Under the pieces are notes generated by a model, which saw only the letters and a program-made list of their open reading frames with translations, was not told the DNA's origin and ran no database searches. The translations under genes and the position numbers were made by a program. Shown piece by piece: positions 1-7,479 of a DNA stretch of 64,000 nucleotides. The DNA is from Xanthomonas sp. Leaf148 (GTDB lineage Bacteria > Pseudomonadota > Gammaproteobacteria > Xanthomonadales > Xanthomonadaceae): assembly GCF_001423585.1 (NCBI RefSeq), contig NZ_LMOP01000012.1, positions 484,118-548,117 of the forward strand, in the 5' to 3' direction. How positions within the stretch are numbered: position 1 is the stretch's first letter; each line of letters opens with the position of its first letter.

Positions 1-254
1 TCCTGCGCCAGGGTGCCGGTGTATTCGGCATAGGCGTCGATCTGGCCGGTTTCCAGCGCGCGCCACAGGATGCGCGTGCCGCCGAGCTGGGCGCGGTGTT
101 GCACGTCCACGCCATCGCGCCGACCGGCCGCAGTGGCGATTTCGCCCAGGATCACTGCCTCTGTGAAGTTCTTCGAGCCGATGGTCACCGGCGCGGCCTG
201 CGCGCCGAGGCTGCAGATCAGCAGCAGCATTGCCGCAAAGAGGCGCGCCATCAT
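1..254 (-). CDS. Osmoprotectant ABC transporter substrate-binding protein (partial)
   Basis: Only the N-terminal 84 or so residues lie in the window; the gene continues past base 1. After a hydrophobic signal peptide (MMARLFAAMLLLICSLGAQA) the mature protein begins APVTIGSKNFTEAVILGEI, which is the opening signature of OpuBC/ProX/OsmF-type periplasmic proteins that bind glycine betaine, choline or related quaternary amines. The segment GTRILWRALETGQIDAYAEY fits the same family. The start codon overlaps the stop of the upstream ATPase gene as ATGA, so the two are translationally coupled. A fused permease domain, as in some OpuB/OpuC proteins, cannot be excluded because the rest is missing. The family call is secure; the ligand is inferred. 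Confidence 0.85.
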   Translation of the reverse strand, partial: MMARLFAAMLLLICSLGAQAAPVTIGSKNFTEAVILGEIATAAGRRDGVDVQHRAQLGGTRILWRALETGQIDAYAEYTGTLAQ

Positions 255-988
255 GCGGCGTCGCCGATGCTGCGTTGTGCAGTGAGAAACCGCTGCACGA
301 ACGCGTCGGCCGGCTGCTCAAGCAGCTCGCGTGCACTGCCCTGTTGCACCACGCGGCCAGCGCGCATCAGCACCAGGGTGTCGGCCAGATACGCCGCTTC
401 GGCGACATCATGGGTGACCAGCACCACGGTCTTGCCAAGCTGCGCAAACAGCGCGCGCATCTGCGCCTGCAGGTCGTAGCGCACGATCGGGTCGAGCGCC
501 CCCAGCGGTTCGTCCAGCAGCAGCGCGGGCGGGTCCAGCATCAAGGCGCGGATCAGCCCCACGCGTTGGCGCTGCCCACCGGAGAGTTCGGCCGGATAAC
601 GCGCCAGCAACTCCGGCGGCAACTGGCACAGCGTGCACAGGCTATCCAAGCGCGCATCGATGCGTTGCCGCCTCCAGCCCAGGGTCTGCGCCAGCAGCAC
701 CACGTTGCTGCGCGCGTCCAGGTGGGGAAACAGCCCACCTTCCTGGATGACATAGCCAATGCGTTGGCGTTGCGCCTGCAGGCTGGCGCGCGCCAATGGC
801 ACGCCATCGACAGCGACCGTGCCGCTGTCAGGCCATTCCAGCCCCACCAGCATGCGCAACACGGTGGACTTGCCGGCGCCGCTGGGGCCGATCAACGCCG
901 TCGTAACGCCGCTGGCAAAGCCCAGCGTGACCGTGTCGAGTGCGATGGCCTGGCCGTAGCGGCGGCTGACCTGGTCGAGAGTAAACAT
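251..988 (-). CDS. Osmoprotectant ABC transporter ATP-binding protein
   Basis: This 245-residue ATPase has a complete nucleotide-binding fold: Walker A GPSGAGKST, Q-loop VIQEGGLFPH, signature LSGGQRQRV, Walker B ALLLDEPLGALD and H-loop VTHD. It resembles the OpuCA/YehX ATPases that energise glycine-betaine or choline uptake, and it sits directly upstream of a matching binding protein with an ATGA overlap. The start was placed at the ATG giving MFTLDQVSRRYG, the usual beginning of this family. A GTG at 1021 in the same frame would add 11 residues (MSDVAFGKLAR) and cannot be ruled out. The OpuCA-type CBS domains are absent, as the protein ends soon after the ATPase core. The membrane permease is not visible and may lie beyond base 1. 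Confidence 0.9.
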   Translation of the reverse strand: MFTLDQVSRRYGQAIALDTVTLGFASGVTTALIGPSGAGKSTVLRMLVGLEWPDSGTVAVDGVPLARASLQAQRQRIGYVIQEGGLFPHLDARSNVVLLAQTLGWRRQRIDARLDSLCTLCQLPPELLARYPAELSGGQRQRVGLIRALMLDPPALLLDEPLGALDPIVRYDLQAQMRALFAQLGKTVVLVTHDVAEAAYLADTLVLMRAGRVVQQGSARELLEQPADAFVQRFLTAQRSIGDAA

Positions 989-1036
989 GCGCGCGAGCTT
1001 GCCGAACGCGACGTCAGACACGCGCGAAGGTGCGCA

Positions 1037-1432
1037 TCAGCGCGGCGGCGCCAGCAGTTCGCGCGCGCTCAGAGTGCCATCGCCGTTGGCGTCCTGGCGT
1101 GCGAAGCGCTCGATCAAGGTCGCGCGATGCGCAGCGCGGGTGATTGGCTTGCCGCGCCGGCCCGGCAGTTCGTCGCCTTGCAGCACACCGTCGTGATCGA
1201 CATCGCGCTGATCGAAGGCGTAGCTCATCCAGTCCAGATATTCATCGCGACTGACACGGCCATCGCCATCGGTGTCCATGCGCTTGAGATAGTCCTGGCT
1301 GTCCTGCACCTGGGCATGCGCTGCAGACGCGCACGCACAGACGATGCAGGCCATCAGCAGCGCGCGCGTCACCGAACGTTTCCAGCCGCGTGCGCCCACC
1401 GCAGCACGCGTGCCGCTGCGCTTATGCGCCAC
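1037..1432 (-). CDS. Secreted EF-hand calcium-binding protein
   Basis: This is a small protein of 131 residues with a basic N-terminus and a hydrophobic signal segment (ALLMACIVCACASAAHA), so it is probably periplasmic or secreted. Three EF-hand loops follow: DTDGDGRVSRDEY, DVDHDGVLQGDEL and DANGDGTLSAREL. Each keeps the acidic residues at the calcium-coordinating positions, so calcium binding is likely; no enzymatic domain is present. The start is a GTG lying inside the 3' end of the upstream desaturase gene (11-bp overlap), and the next gene downstream begins within 50 bp, so the cluster may be cotranscribed. Proteins of this kind are common in Xanthomonas but without a firm assigned role. 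Confidence 0.8.
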   Translation of the reverse strand: MAHKRSGTRAAVGARGWKRSVTRALLMACIVCACASAAHAQVQDSQDYLKRMDTDGDGRVSRDEYLDWMSYAFDQRDVDHDGVLQGDELPGRRGKPITRAAHRATLIERFARQDANGDGTLSARELLAPPR

Positions 1433-2627
1433 TCAGTGCATAGCCCTTGAGCCGCGCCGCGTACGCCTGCAGCGCGGCGTTGCCACTGGCTTCGGCCTCA
1501 TGGCACCACTGCTGCAACTGCTTGAGACGCTCGGACGCATCATGGCTGCGCGCTTCCAGCACCGCGGTCAGGCGCGCGCGGTACTCGACCAACGTACGCA
1601 TGCGCGGACGCTGCGCCACCCAGGCCTGCAACTGCGCGCGCGCATCCGGCTTGAGCCAGCGCCCGTCATCGACCAGGCCCTTGCGCAGACGCCGCGGCAA
1701 CAACTCGCGCAGCTTGGCGCCGGTGGCGGCGGCTTCCTCGCGCAAGGCCGGCTTGAGCACGTTGCGCTGGTAATCGGTCATGGCCTGGAAGCGATGCGAC
1801 AACAGTGCTTTCAGCGTATCGGCATCGGGCACGGCGATATTGGGGCGGATATCCAGCGACGGCGCAACACGCAGCACCTTGGCCAGACCCATGGCCTGCA
1901 GTCCGCGAATCGCGATCCAGCCGATATCCAGTTCCCAACGCCGCATCGAAAACCGTGCCGAACTCGGAAACGCGTGATGGTTGTTGTGCAGTTCTTCGCC
2001 ACCGATCCACAGCGCCCACGGGGTGAGGTTGGTGGAGGTGTCGGCGGATTCGAAATTGCGATAGCCCCACCAATGGCCCAGGCCATTGACCACACCCGCC
2101 GCCCAGAACGGAATCCACGCCATCTGGATCGCCCATAGCGCAATGCCGGGCAAGCCAAACAACACGCCGTTGAGCACCAGCAGTGCGATCGGCCCGGCAT
2201 TGGCGTGCGGGGTGTACAGATGCCGCTCGATCCAGTCGCTGGGCGCGCCCTTGCCGTACTGCTCGATGTCGGCGCGTTGTGCGCGCGCTTCGCGATACAG
2301 CTCCACGCCGCGCCAGAACACCTGCTTGATGCCCTTGGTCTGCGGGCTGTGCGGATCTTCGTCGGTTTCGACCTTGGCGTGATGCTTGCGATGGATCGCC
2401 ACCCATTCGCGGGTGATCATCGAGGTGGTGAGCCAGGTCCAGAAGCGGAAGAAGTGCGCTACCACCGGATGGAAATCCACGCCGCGGTGCGCCTGGCTAC
2501 GATGCAGGTACAAGGTCACCGCAAAGATGGTGAGCTGGGTGAACACCAGCAGCACCGCGAGCATGCCCCACACACCCAGCCCGGCCACGCCGGCGGTCAG
2601 GAAGTCGATGATCGGATCGGACAGCAT
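1422..2627 (-). CDS. Membrane fatty acyl desaturase (DesA/delta-9 type)
   Basis: The protein (401 residues from the ATG at 2627; a GTG at 2639 adds four) is a membrane-bound di-iron desaturase that introduces a double bond into acyl chains of CoA or phospholipid. The three histidine boxes are present: HRSQAHR, HRKHHAK and HNNHH within GEELHNNHHAFPSSARFS. Hydrophobic segments occur near the N-terminus (GVWGMLAVLLVFTQLTIFAV) and in the middle (GPIALLVLNGVLFGLPGIAL). The last 110 or so residues are charged and probably helical, an extension also found in proteobacterial acyl-CoA desaturases. It is transcribed away from the ABC ATPase at 2779. The intergenic region holds a 7-bp inverted repeat (2695-2701/2712-2718) that could be an operator. 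Confidence 0.92.
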   Translation of the reverse strand: MLSDPIIDFLTAGVAGLGVWGMLAVLLVFTQLTIFAVTLYLHRSQAHRGVDFHPVVAHFFRFWTWLTTSMITREWVAIHRKHHAKVETDEDPHSPQTKGIKQVFWRGVELYREARAQRADIEQYGKGAPSDWIERHLYTPHANAGPIALLVLNGVLFGLPGIALWAIQMAWIPFWAAGVVNGLGHWWGYRNFESADTSTNLTPWALWIGGEELHNNHHAFPSSARFSMRRWELDIGWIAIRGLQAMGLAKVLRVAPSLDIRPNIAVPDADTLKALLSHRFQAMTDYQRNVLKPALREEAAATGAKLRELLPRRLRKGLVDDGRWLKPDARAQLQAWVAQRPRMRTLVEYRARLTAVLEARSHDASERLKQLQQWCHEAEASGNAALQAYAARLKGYALSGA

Positions 2628-2778
2628 CGGCAGTTCCACGGCGGCGGTTTCTCGTTGGTCGATGCAGACATGATGGGGGCGATCGCGGCAAACTTCACCC
2701 TTCGGATGCGTAGGGTGACGCCTGCCTTGCTAAAGCGGTTCACACGTATCTTCTCCCTTACTGCCTGATGTCTTGCGT

Positions 2779-3615
2779 ATGACTGTTTCCACCGATGTTG
2801 CCGATACGTTTGCCGATGCGCCTGCGCTGATCGAACTCGACCAGGCAAGTGTGATGCGCGGCCAGATCCGTGTGCTGCATGCGTTGCGTTTGCGGATCGC
2901 GCTTGGCCAGCACACTGCCATCCTCGGCCCCAACGGCTGCGGCAAATCCTCGTTCATCAAGCTCATCACGCGCGAGCTGTATCCGCTGGCGCGTGGCGAT
3001 GGCCAGCCCGCGGTGAAGGTGCTGGGGCAGGCGCGCTGGCAGGTGGAGCGGTTGCGCTCGCAGCTGGGGATCGTCAGCGGCGATCTGAGCGTCAATCTGG
3101 CCGACATGCCGGGGCTGGATGTCGAAAGCGCTGTGCTGTCCGGCTTCTTCGCCAGCTACGTGGTGCCGCCGCATCACGAGGTCAGCGACGACATGCGCGC
3201 GCGGGCACGTGAGGCCTTGGCGCTGGCACGTGCCTTGCCGTTGCTGGATCGACCGTTTGCCGAGTTGTCGGCCGGCGAGACCCGCCGCGTGCTGATCGCG
3301 CGCGCCCTGGTCAACCGCCCGCAGGCGCTGTTGCTGGACGAGCCGTCCACCGGCCTGGACCTGGTGGCGCGCCAATACATGCTCGACACCTTGCGCGACC
3401 TTGCCCGGCAAGGCATCACGCTGGTGCTGGTGACTCATCACATCGAAGAGATCGTGCCGGAAATCGCGCGGGTGATTCTGCTGCGCGCCGGCACGGTGAT
3501 CGCCGATGGTCCGCGCGATGCGCTGCTGACCGATGCCAGCCTGTCGGCAGCGTTCGACGGCCCGGTGCGCGTGCACCGCGACGGCGAGCGCTATTGGGCG
3601 ACGGTGGGGGAATAA
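2779..3615 (+). CDS. ABC transporter ATP-binding protein, ModF/YheS-like single NBD
   Basis: The 278-residue protein is a single ABC ATPase: Walker A GPNGCGKSS, signature LSAGETRRV, Walker B ALLLDEPSTGLD and H-loop VTHH. The signature is LSAGE rather than LSGGQ, as in the ModF/YlmA/putative molybdenum-ABC group. No permease or binding protein gene is adjacent, so it may be cytoplasmic or pair with distant partners. ATG at 2779 is preferred over an in-frame TTG two codons upstream. It is divergent from the desaturase gene. Substrate unknown. Confidence 0.85.
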   Translation: MTVSTDVADTFADAPALIELDQASVMRGQIRVLHALRLRIALGQHTAILGPNGCGKSSFIKLITRELYPLARGDGQPAVKVLGQARWQVERLRSQLGIVSGDLSVNLADMPGLDVESAVLSGFFASYVVPPHHEVSDDMRARAREALALARALPLLDRPFAELSAGETRRVLIARALVNRPQALLLDEPSTGLDLVARQYMLDTLRDLARQGITLVLVTHHIEEIVPEIARVILLRAGTVIADGPRDALLTDASLSAAFDGPVRVHRDGERYWATVGE

Positions 3616-3619
3616 GCGC

Positions 3620-3770
3620 AGCTCACAAGACGTGGCGAGCCGTCGTCAGGATAGGTGCGGACGGCACACTCAGAACCTGAGTGGACGCGTGGACCATGCC
3701 GCACCGAGCACCGGCCGCGCCCGCTTGGCGGTGAGTGAGCGCAGTCGTTTTGGGAGCTACTCTAAGCCGG
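3620..3770. repeat. Dispersed intergenic repeat, copy A
   Basis: This stretch contains the core GCACCGAGCACCGGCCGCGC followed by a CTTGGCGGTGAG segment. The same arrangement recurs at 5140-5280 and, more diverged, at 29275-29400. In each copy a segment like GTAGCGAGxxGTCAGGxxGGTGCGG lies about 60 bp before the core, and GGGAGCTACTCT or a relative lies after it. No coding potential was found. The rest of the gap 3616-4014 shows nothing recognisable. Confidence 0.7.
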
Positions 3771-4014
3771 CGGCGCCAATGCTGCAGTCAACGTGACACC
3801 GTTGCCCGATGCAGGCGCTCGCCACGCTGCGGCCTACTTCAGCGCATCCGCCTGACTGCGACCGCCTTGGCGGCGTGCAGGTCTGGCTGGCCCGCGTGCG
3901 GTGTCTAGCGTCGCAACCACGCCTGACCGCCTTGCACGGTATGACCTTGGACACGGGACGCGGTGCCGGTTGCTGCGGCTAGACTCGCCGCACACACCGA
4001 CAGGAGTCTTCCCG

Positions 4015-5034
4015 ATGGCCCAGTGGTATTTCCATATTCCCGGACAGGCCGACCGTATCGGCCCGCTCGACGATGCCAGCGCCCGCGCGCATGCCCAGCG
4101 CCAACCCGACGCGCTGGCCTGGCGCGATGGACTCGATGGCTGGACGCCCGCCCGTCAGCTGGCCGACCTGCAGGGCGCCGGCAGCGCACCGCCTCCGCTT
4201 GGCAACATTGCCAGCGCCGGACGCGCCGATGAAATCGACTACCGCATCGTCGGCAACGATATGCAGTTTGTCGAAGTGGAACTGGACCCGGGCGAGAGCG
4301 CCATCGCCGAGGCCGGCGCGCTGATGTACAAGGATTCGGCGGTGCAGATGGACACCGTGTTCGGCGACGGCTCGCATGATGGTCAGGGCGGCAGCAGCGG
4401 CGGGCTGATGGGCAAATTGCTCTCGGCCGGCAAACGCGTTGTCACCGGCGAAAGCATGTTCACCACCGTGTTCACCCACGCCGGCAGCGGCAAGGCCAAG
4501 GTGGCCTTCGCAGCGCCCTACCCCGGTACGGTGCTGGCGCTGCGGCTGTCCGAGCACGGCGGGCGCCTGATCTGCCAGAAAGACAGCTTCCTGGCCGGCG
4601 CGCGCGGCGTGTCGTTGGGCATCGCCTTCCAGAAGAAAATCCTCACCGGCCTGTTCGGCGGCGAGGGCTTCATCATGCAGAAACTCGAAGGCGACGGCTG
4701 GGTGTTCGTACATGCTGGCGGCACCGTGGTGGAACGCGACCTCGGCCCTGGCGAGCGCATCGACGTGGACACCGGCTGCGTGGTCGCCTATCACGCCGGC
4801 GTAGACATGGACGTGCGTCGCGTGGCCGGATTGAAGAGCATGTTCTTCGGCGGCGAAGGCGTGTTCCTGGCCACCCTCACCGGCCCCGGCAAGGTCTGGC
4901 TGCAATCGCTGCCGTTCTCGCGCATGGCCGGCCGCATGCTGCAGGCCGCCCCGCAAGCCGGTGGTCAGCAACGCGGCGAAGGCTCGGTGCTCGGCGGGCT
5001 AGGAAGGCTGCTGGATGGCGATAACCGGTTTTGA
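4015..5034 (+). CDS. AIM24/TIGR00266-family protein with N-terminal GYF_2-like domain
   Basis: The protein has 339 residues. Residues 1-50 (AQWYFHIPGQADRIGPLDDA, then W and GWTPA) match the GYF_2-type domain, which in bacteria is usually a protein-interaction module. From about residue 75 it becomes an AIM24/TIGR00266 beta-rich domain (YRIVGNDMQFVEVELDPGES, GALMYKDSAVQMDT, and later GGTVVERDLGPGERIDVDTGC and VWLQSLPFSRMAGRML). Its biochemical role is unknown; related bacterial proteins are annotated only as TIGR00266. The start was chosen at the ATG behind a CAGGAGT ribosome-binding site; upstream in-frame codons lack one. It stands alone between two intergenic repeat copies. Confidence 0.85.
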   Translation: MAQWYFHIPGQADRIGPLDDASARAHAQRQPDALAWRDGLDGWTPARQLADLQGAGSAPPPLGNIASAGRADEIDYRIVGNDMQFVEVELDPGESAIAEAGALMYKDSAVQMDTVFGDGSHDGQGGSSGGLMGKLLSAGKRVVTGESMFTTVFTHAGSGKAKVAFAAPYPGTVLALRLSEHGGRLICQKDSFLAGARGVSLGIAFQKKILTGLFGGEGFIMQKLEGDGWVFVHAGGTVVERDLGPGERIDVDTGCVVAYHAGVDMDVRRVAGLKSMFFGGEGVFLATLTGPGKVWLQSLPFSRMAGRMLQAAPQAGGQQRGEGSVLGGLGRLLDGDNRF

Positions 5035-5139
5035 TTGGGTAACGCGGCAGCTGAGTGCGATGGTCAGGTGCAAGCACACCTCGGTTCGACTGCGCTTGGT
5101 GCGGGCTGAGTGATTCGGCGGTCGCTTTCGAGCGGTTAC

Positions 5140-5280
5140 CAAAACGTAGCGAGTCGTCGTCAGGTGGGTGCGGCCAGCGCGCTCAGAACCGGAATGTCCG
5201 AGTGCTCCATGCCGCACCGAGCACCGGCCGCGCCCGCCTGGCGGCGAGCACAGTCTTCTTGGTAGCTGCTCTTGGGCCAA
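5140..5280. repeat. Dispersed intergenic repeat, copy B
   Basis: This is the second copy of the element at 3620-3770, sharing GCACCGAGCACCGGCCGCGC, the following CTGGCGGCGAGCACAGTC and the preceding GTAGCGAGTCGTCGTCAGG. The two copies flank the AIM24-like gene. No open frame with coding character covers it. The remaining sequence between 5035 and 5636 contains only this copy and the short hairpin repeat at 5436-5475. Confidence 0.7.
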
Positions 5281-5435
5281 GGCGGACCAAGGGCGATCTA
5301 ACTGCGGGGCGAGACCGCACTGCTTCCGCGCGTACGCGGAAACGCCGGCGCTGTCGGCGCGGGTCTGCGCGCGGAATGCGAGTGAGGTGAACGGATGAGC
5401 AGGGCGATTGCTGTGCACTGTCACCGCGCAGTGCC

Positions 5436-5475
5436 GCACCCTCATCCGCCCGCTTCTCCCGGTGGGAGAAGGGAC
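5436..5475. repeat. Short hairpin repeat (CTTCTCCC/GGGAGAAG family)
   Basis: The sequence CACCCTCATCCGCCCG is followed by CTTCTCCC-GGT-GGGAGAAG, a perfect 8-bp stem with a 3-base loop. The same unit recurs at 17475-17521, 19505-19556 and 19605-19655, always between genes. It resembles the mosaic intergenic repeats common in Xanthomonas genomes. It may act as a transcript end or a RNA-processing site, but no U-tract is visible. Confidence 0.75.
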
Positions 5476-5636
5476 ACGCACCGGCCGATTGGTGTCATGA
5501 CAACGGTCCGAGCGCAGCCGGCGACTGTCCTGGCGGAGCCAACGCGCCTGTTAGCGTGAGCGATGAGGTCTACGTCCGCAGCGGTCGTCTCGGCGCGCGT
5601 GTATTCTCCCTCGCCTTTCCCATCGACGTTTTCGCC

Positions 5637-6674
5637 ATGACTGCGCTCCGCCGCTCCCGCTCGCTTGCCCTGTTGTCCATGCTCGGTCTGCTTTCGGCCT
5701 GCGGTGGCGAGCCACGCCCGGCAACGCCTGCGCCGGTGGTCCAGGCGCCCTCGGCCGCTGCGGCCAAACCGGTGAAGATCGGCATCGCGCTTGGCGGCGG
5801 CGCAGTCAAAGGCTTTGCGCATATTGGCGTGATCAAGATGCTCGAAGCCAACGGGTTTGCGCCTGTGGTGGTGTCCGGCACCAGCGCCGGCAGCGTGGTC
5901 GGCGCGCTGTATGCCAGCGGCATGGACGCGTTCGAAATGCAGGAAAAAGCGGTGGCGCTCGACCAGACCAGCATCCGCGATGTGCGACTGTTCTCCGGTG
6001 GCCTGGTGCAGGGCCAGAAGCTGCAGGACTACGTCAACGAGCAACTCGGCGGCAAGCCTATCGAGAAGTTGCGCAAGCCGTTTGCGGTGGTGGCCACGCG
6101 CCTGGAAGACGGCGAGCGCACCGTGTTCGTGCGCGGTAACGCCGGCCAGGCGGTGCGTGCGTCCAGCAGCATTCCCGGCGTGTTCGAGCCGGTGACCATC
6201 GGCAAATACCATTTCGTCGACGGCGGCGTGGTCAGCCCGGTGCCCGTGGATGCCGCGCGTCAGCTCGGCGCCGAATTCGTGGTGGCAGTGGATATTTCCA
6301 GCAAGGCCAGCGGCAAGAATCCGGGCGATCTGCTGGGCACGGTGAACCAGTCGATCTCGATCATGGGCCAGCGTCTGGGCGAAGCCGAGCTAAAGCGCGC
6401 AGACGTGGTGGTGCGCCCCAAGGTCAACGATATCGGCTCGGCCGATTTCAATCAGCGCAGTGTCGCCATCCTGGAAGGCGAACGCGCCGCAATGGCCGTG
6501 ATGCCGCAGATCCGCGCCAAGATCGCGCAGCTACAGGCCGCGCGTAGCAGTGCCACGCGTAACGCCGCCGACCAGGCTGCGGCGGCAAAACAGCAGGCCT
6601 ACCAGCGTTGCCTGGAACAACGGTCGCGCTGGCAGAAATTGCGCGGCAAGGACGAGGAATGCGTGGCGCCGTAA
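5637..6674 (+). CDS. Patatin-like phospholipase lipoprotein (NTE/RssA family)
   Basis: The 345-residue protein starts with a lipoprotein signal peptide ending in the lipobox LSAC, so it is probably anchored to a membrane facing the periplasm. The patatin-like acyl-hydrolase core follows: the glycine-rich oxyanion loop GGGAVKGFAHIG, the nucleophile elbow GTSAGS (GxSxG), and the catalytic Asp in the motif DGG (YHFVDGGVVSPVPVDAA). Serine-aspartate dyad enzymes of this family cleave ester bonds in phospholipids or lysophospholipids. The start was set at the ATG directly before the signal peptide; an upstream in-frame extension of 27 residues would bury the lipobox. The C-terminal tail is charged and probably helical. 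Substrate and role in the cell are not evident from context. Confidence 0.9.
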   Translation: MTALRRSRSLALLSMLGLLSACGGEPRPATPAPVVQAPSAAAAKPVKIGIALGGGAVKGFAHIGVIKMLEANGFAPVVVSGTSAGSVVGALYASGMDAFEMQEKAVALDQTSIRDVRLFSGGLVQGQKLQDYVNEQLGGKPIEKLRKPFAVVATRLEDGERTVFVRGNAGQAVRASSSIPGVFEPVTIGKYHFVDGGVVSPVPVDAARQLGAEFVVAVDISSKASGKNPGDLLGTVNQSISIMGQRLGEAELKRADVVVRPKVNDIGSADFNQRSVAILEGERAAMAVMPQIRAKIAQLQAARSSATRNAADQAAAAKQQAYQRCLEQRSRWQKLRGKDEECVAP

Positions 6675-6935
6675 GGGGCTTGTGGTGCGGCGGGATGTCC
6701 GCTGCGCTCGATGCCTTGCTGGATTTGGAGGTACAGGGTGATCGCGGGGCTTGCTGGTGGCAGGCAGGTGCTGCGGTTTTACTGCTCACTGTAAGCCGCG
6801 GTCCGCGAGGTCAAGGAAGAAACCGCGCGTCTGCATGTCGCGGGGTGCGTGCGACGGTGAGTTGCATGTGCTCGCTTGGGCGCGGATGAGCGGGCTTTGT
6901 GCTGCTGTGTAAAACGTTTTTGCGCATCGGCGCTA

Positions 6936-7377
6936 TCGGGACGGCATCGCGGCCGGGGCCGCTCCTACGAAATGCCGCATCTTGCTTGCTTGATGTAACG
7001 CGTTCGGCGCGTTTTCTGCTCGCATGGGTTTACGGCTTTATCTGTCTGCTATTTGCACGCTGTTGCGCGAGGTGTTGATTCAGGCGAACTAGCTTTTTCG
7101 CATTGGTCGATGCCTGCTAAGTAAGCACTGACGCTGTGTCGGGACGGCGTCGCGGCCGGGGCCGCTCCTACGAAGTGCCGCATCTTGCTTGCTTGATTTA
7201 ACGTGTTCGGCGCGTTTTTGCTCGCATGGTTTATGGCGTTATCTGTCTGCCATTTGCACGCTGTTGCGCGCTAGGTGTTGATCCAGGCGGGCGAGCTTCT
7301 TTCGCCTTGCTCGATGCTTGATGCGGAAGCACTGGCGCTGTGTCGGGACGGCATCGCGGCCGGGGCCGCTCCTACGC
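6936..7377. repeat. Tandem 203-bp repeat with embedded GTAGGAGCGGC-type REP motif
   Basis: A unit of about 203 bp begins TCGGGACGGC at 6936 and is repeated at 7139; a third, truncated unit of about 34 bp begins at 7343. Each unit opens with TCGGGACGGCxTCGCGGCCG and continues GGGCCGCTCCTACG, whose reverse complement is CGTAGGAGCGGCCCCGGCCG, a classic REP palindrome with the 5'-GTAGG head. Units 1 and 2 then share TGCCGCATCTTGCTTGCTTG, the TCTGTC-TGC-ATTTGCACGCTG region and the TTGATxCAGGCG segment. The 800-bp gap 6675-7479 contains no convincing gene. Confidence 0.85.
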
Positions 7378-7479
7378 AACGGTAGATATTTTGGATTCCG
7401 CTTTAGGACCTTGGTTGCGATGCCGGCCGATCATCGTGGTGCATGCACCGCGCGGTGATCGGCCGGCATCGCTGTTTCC

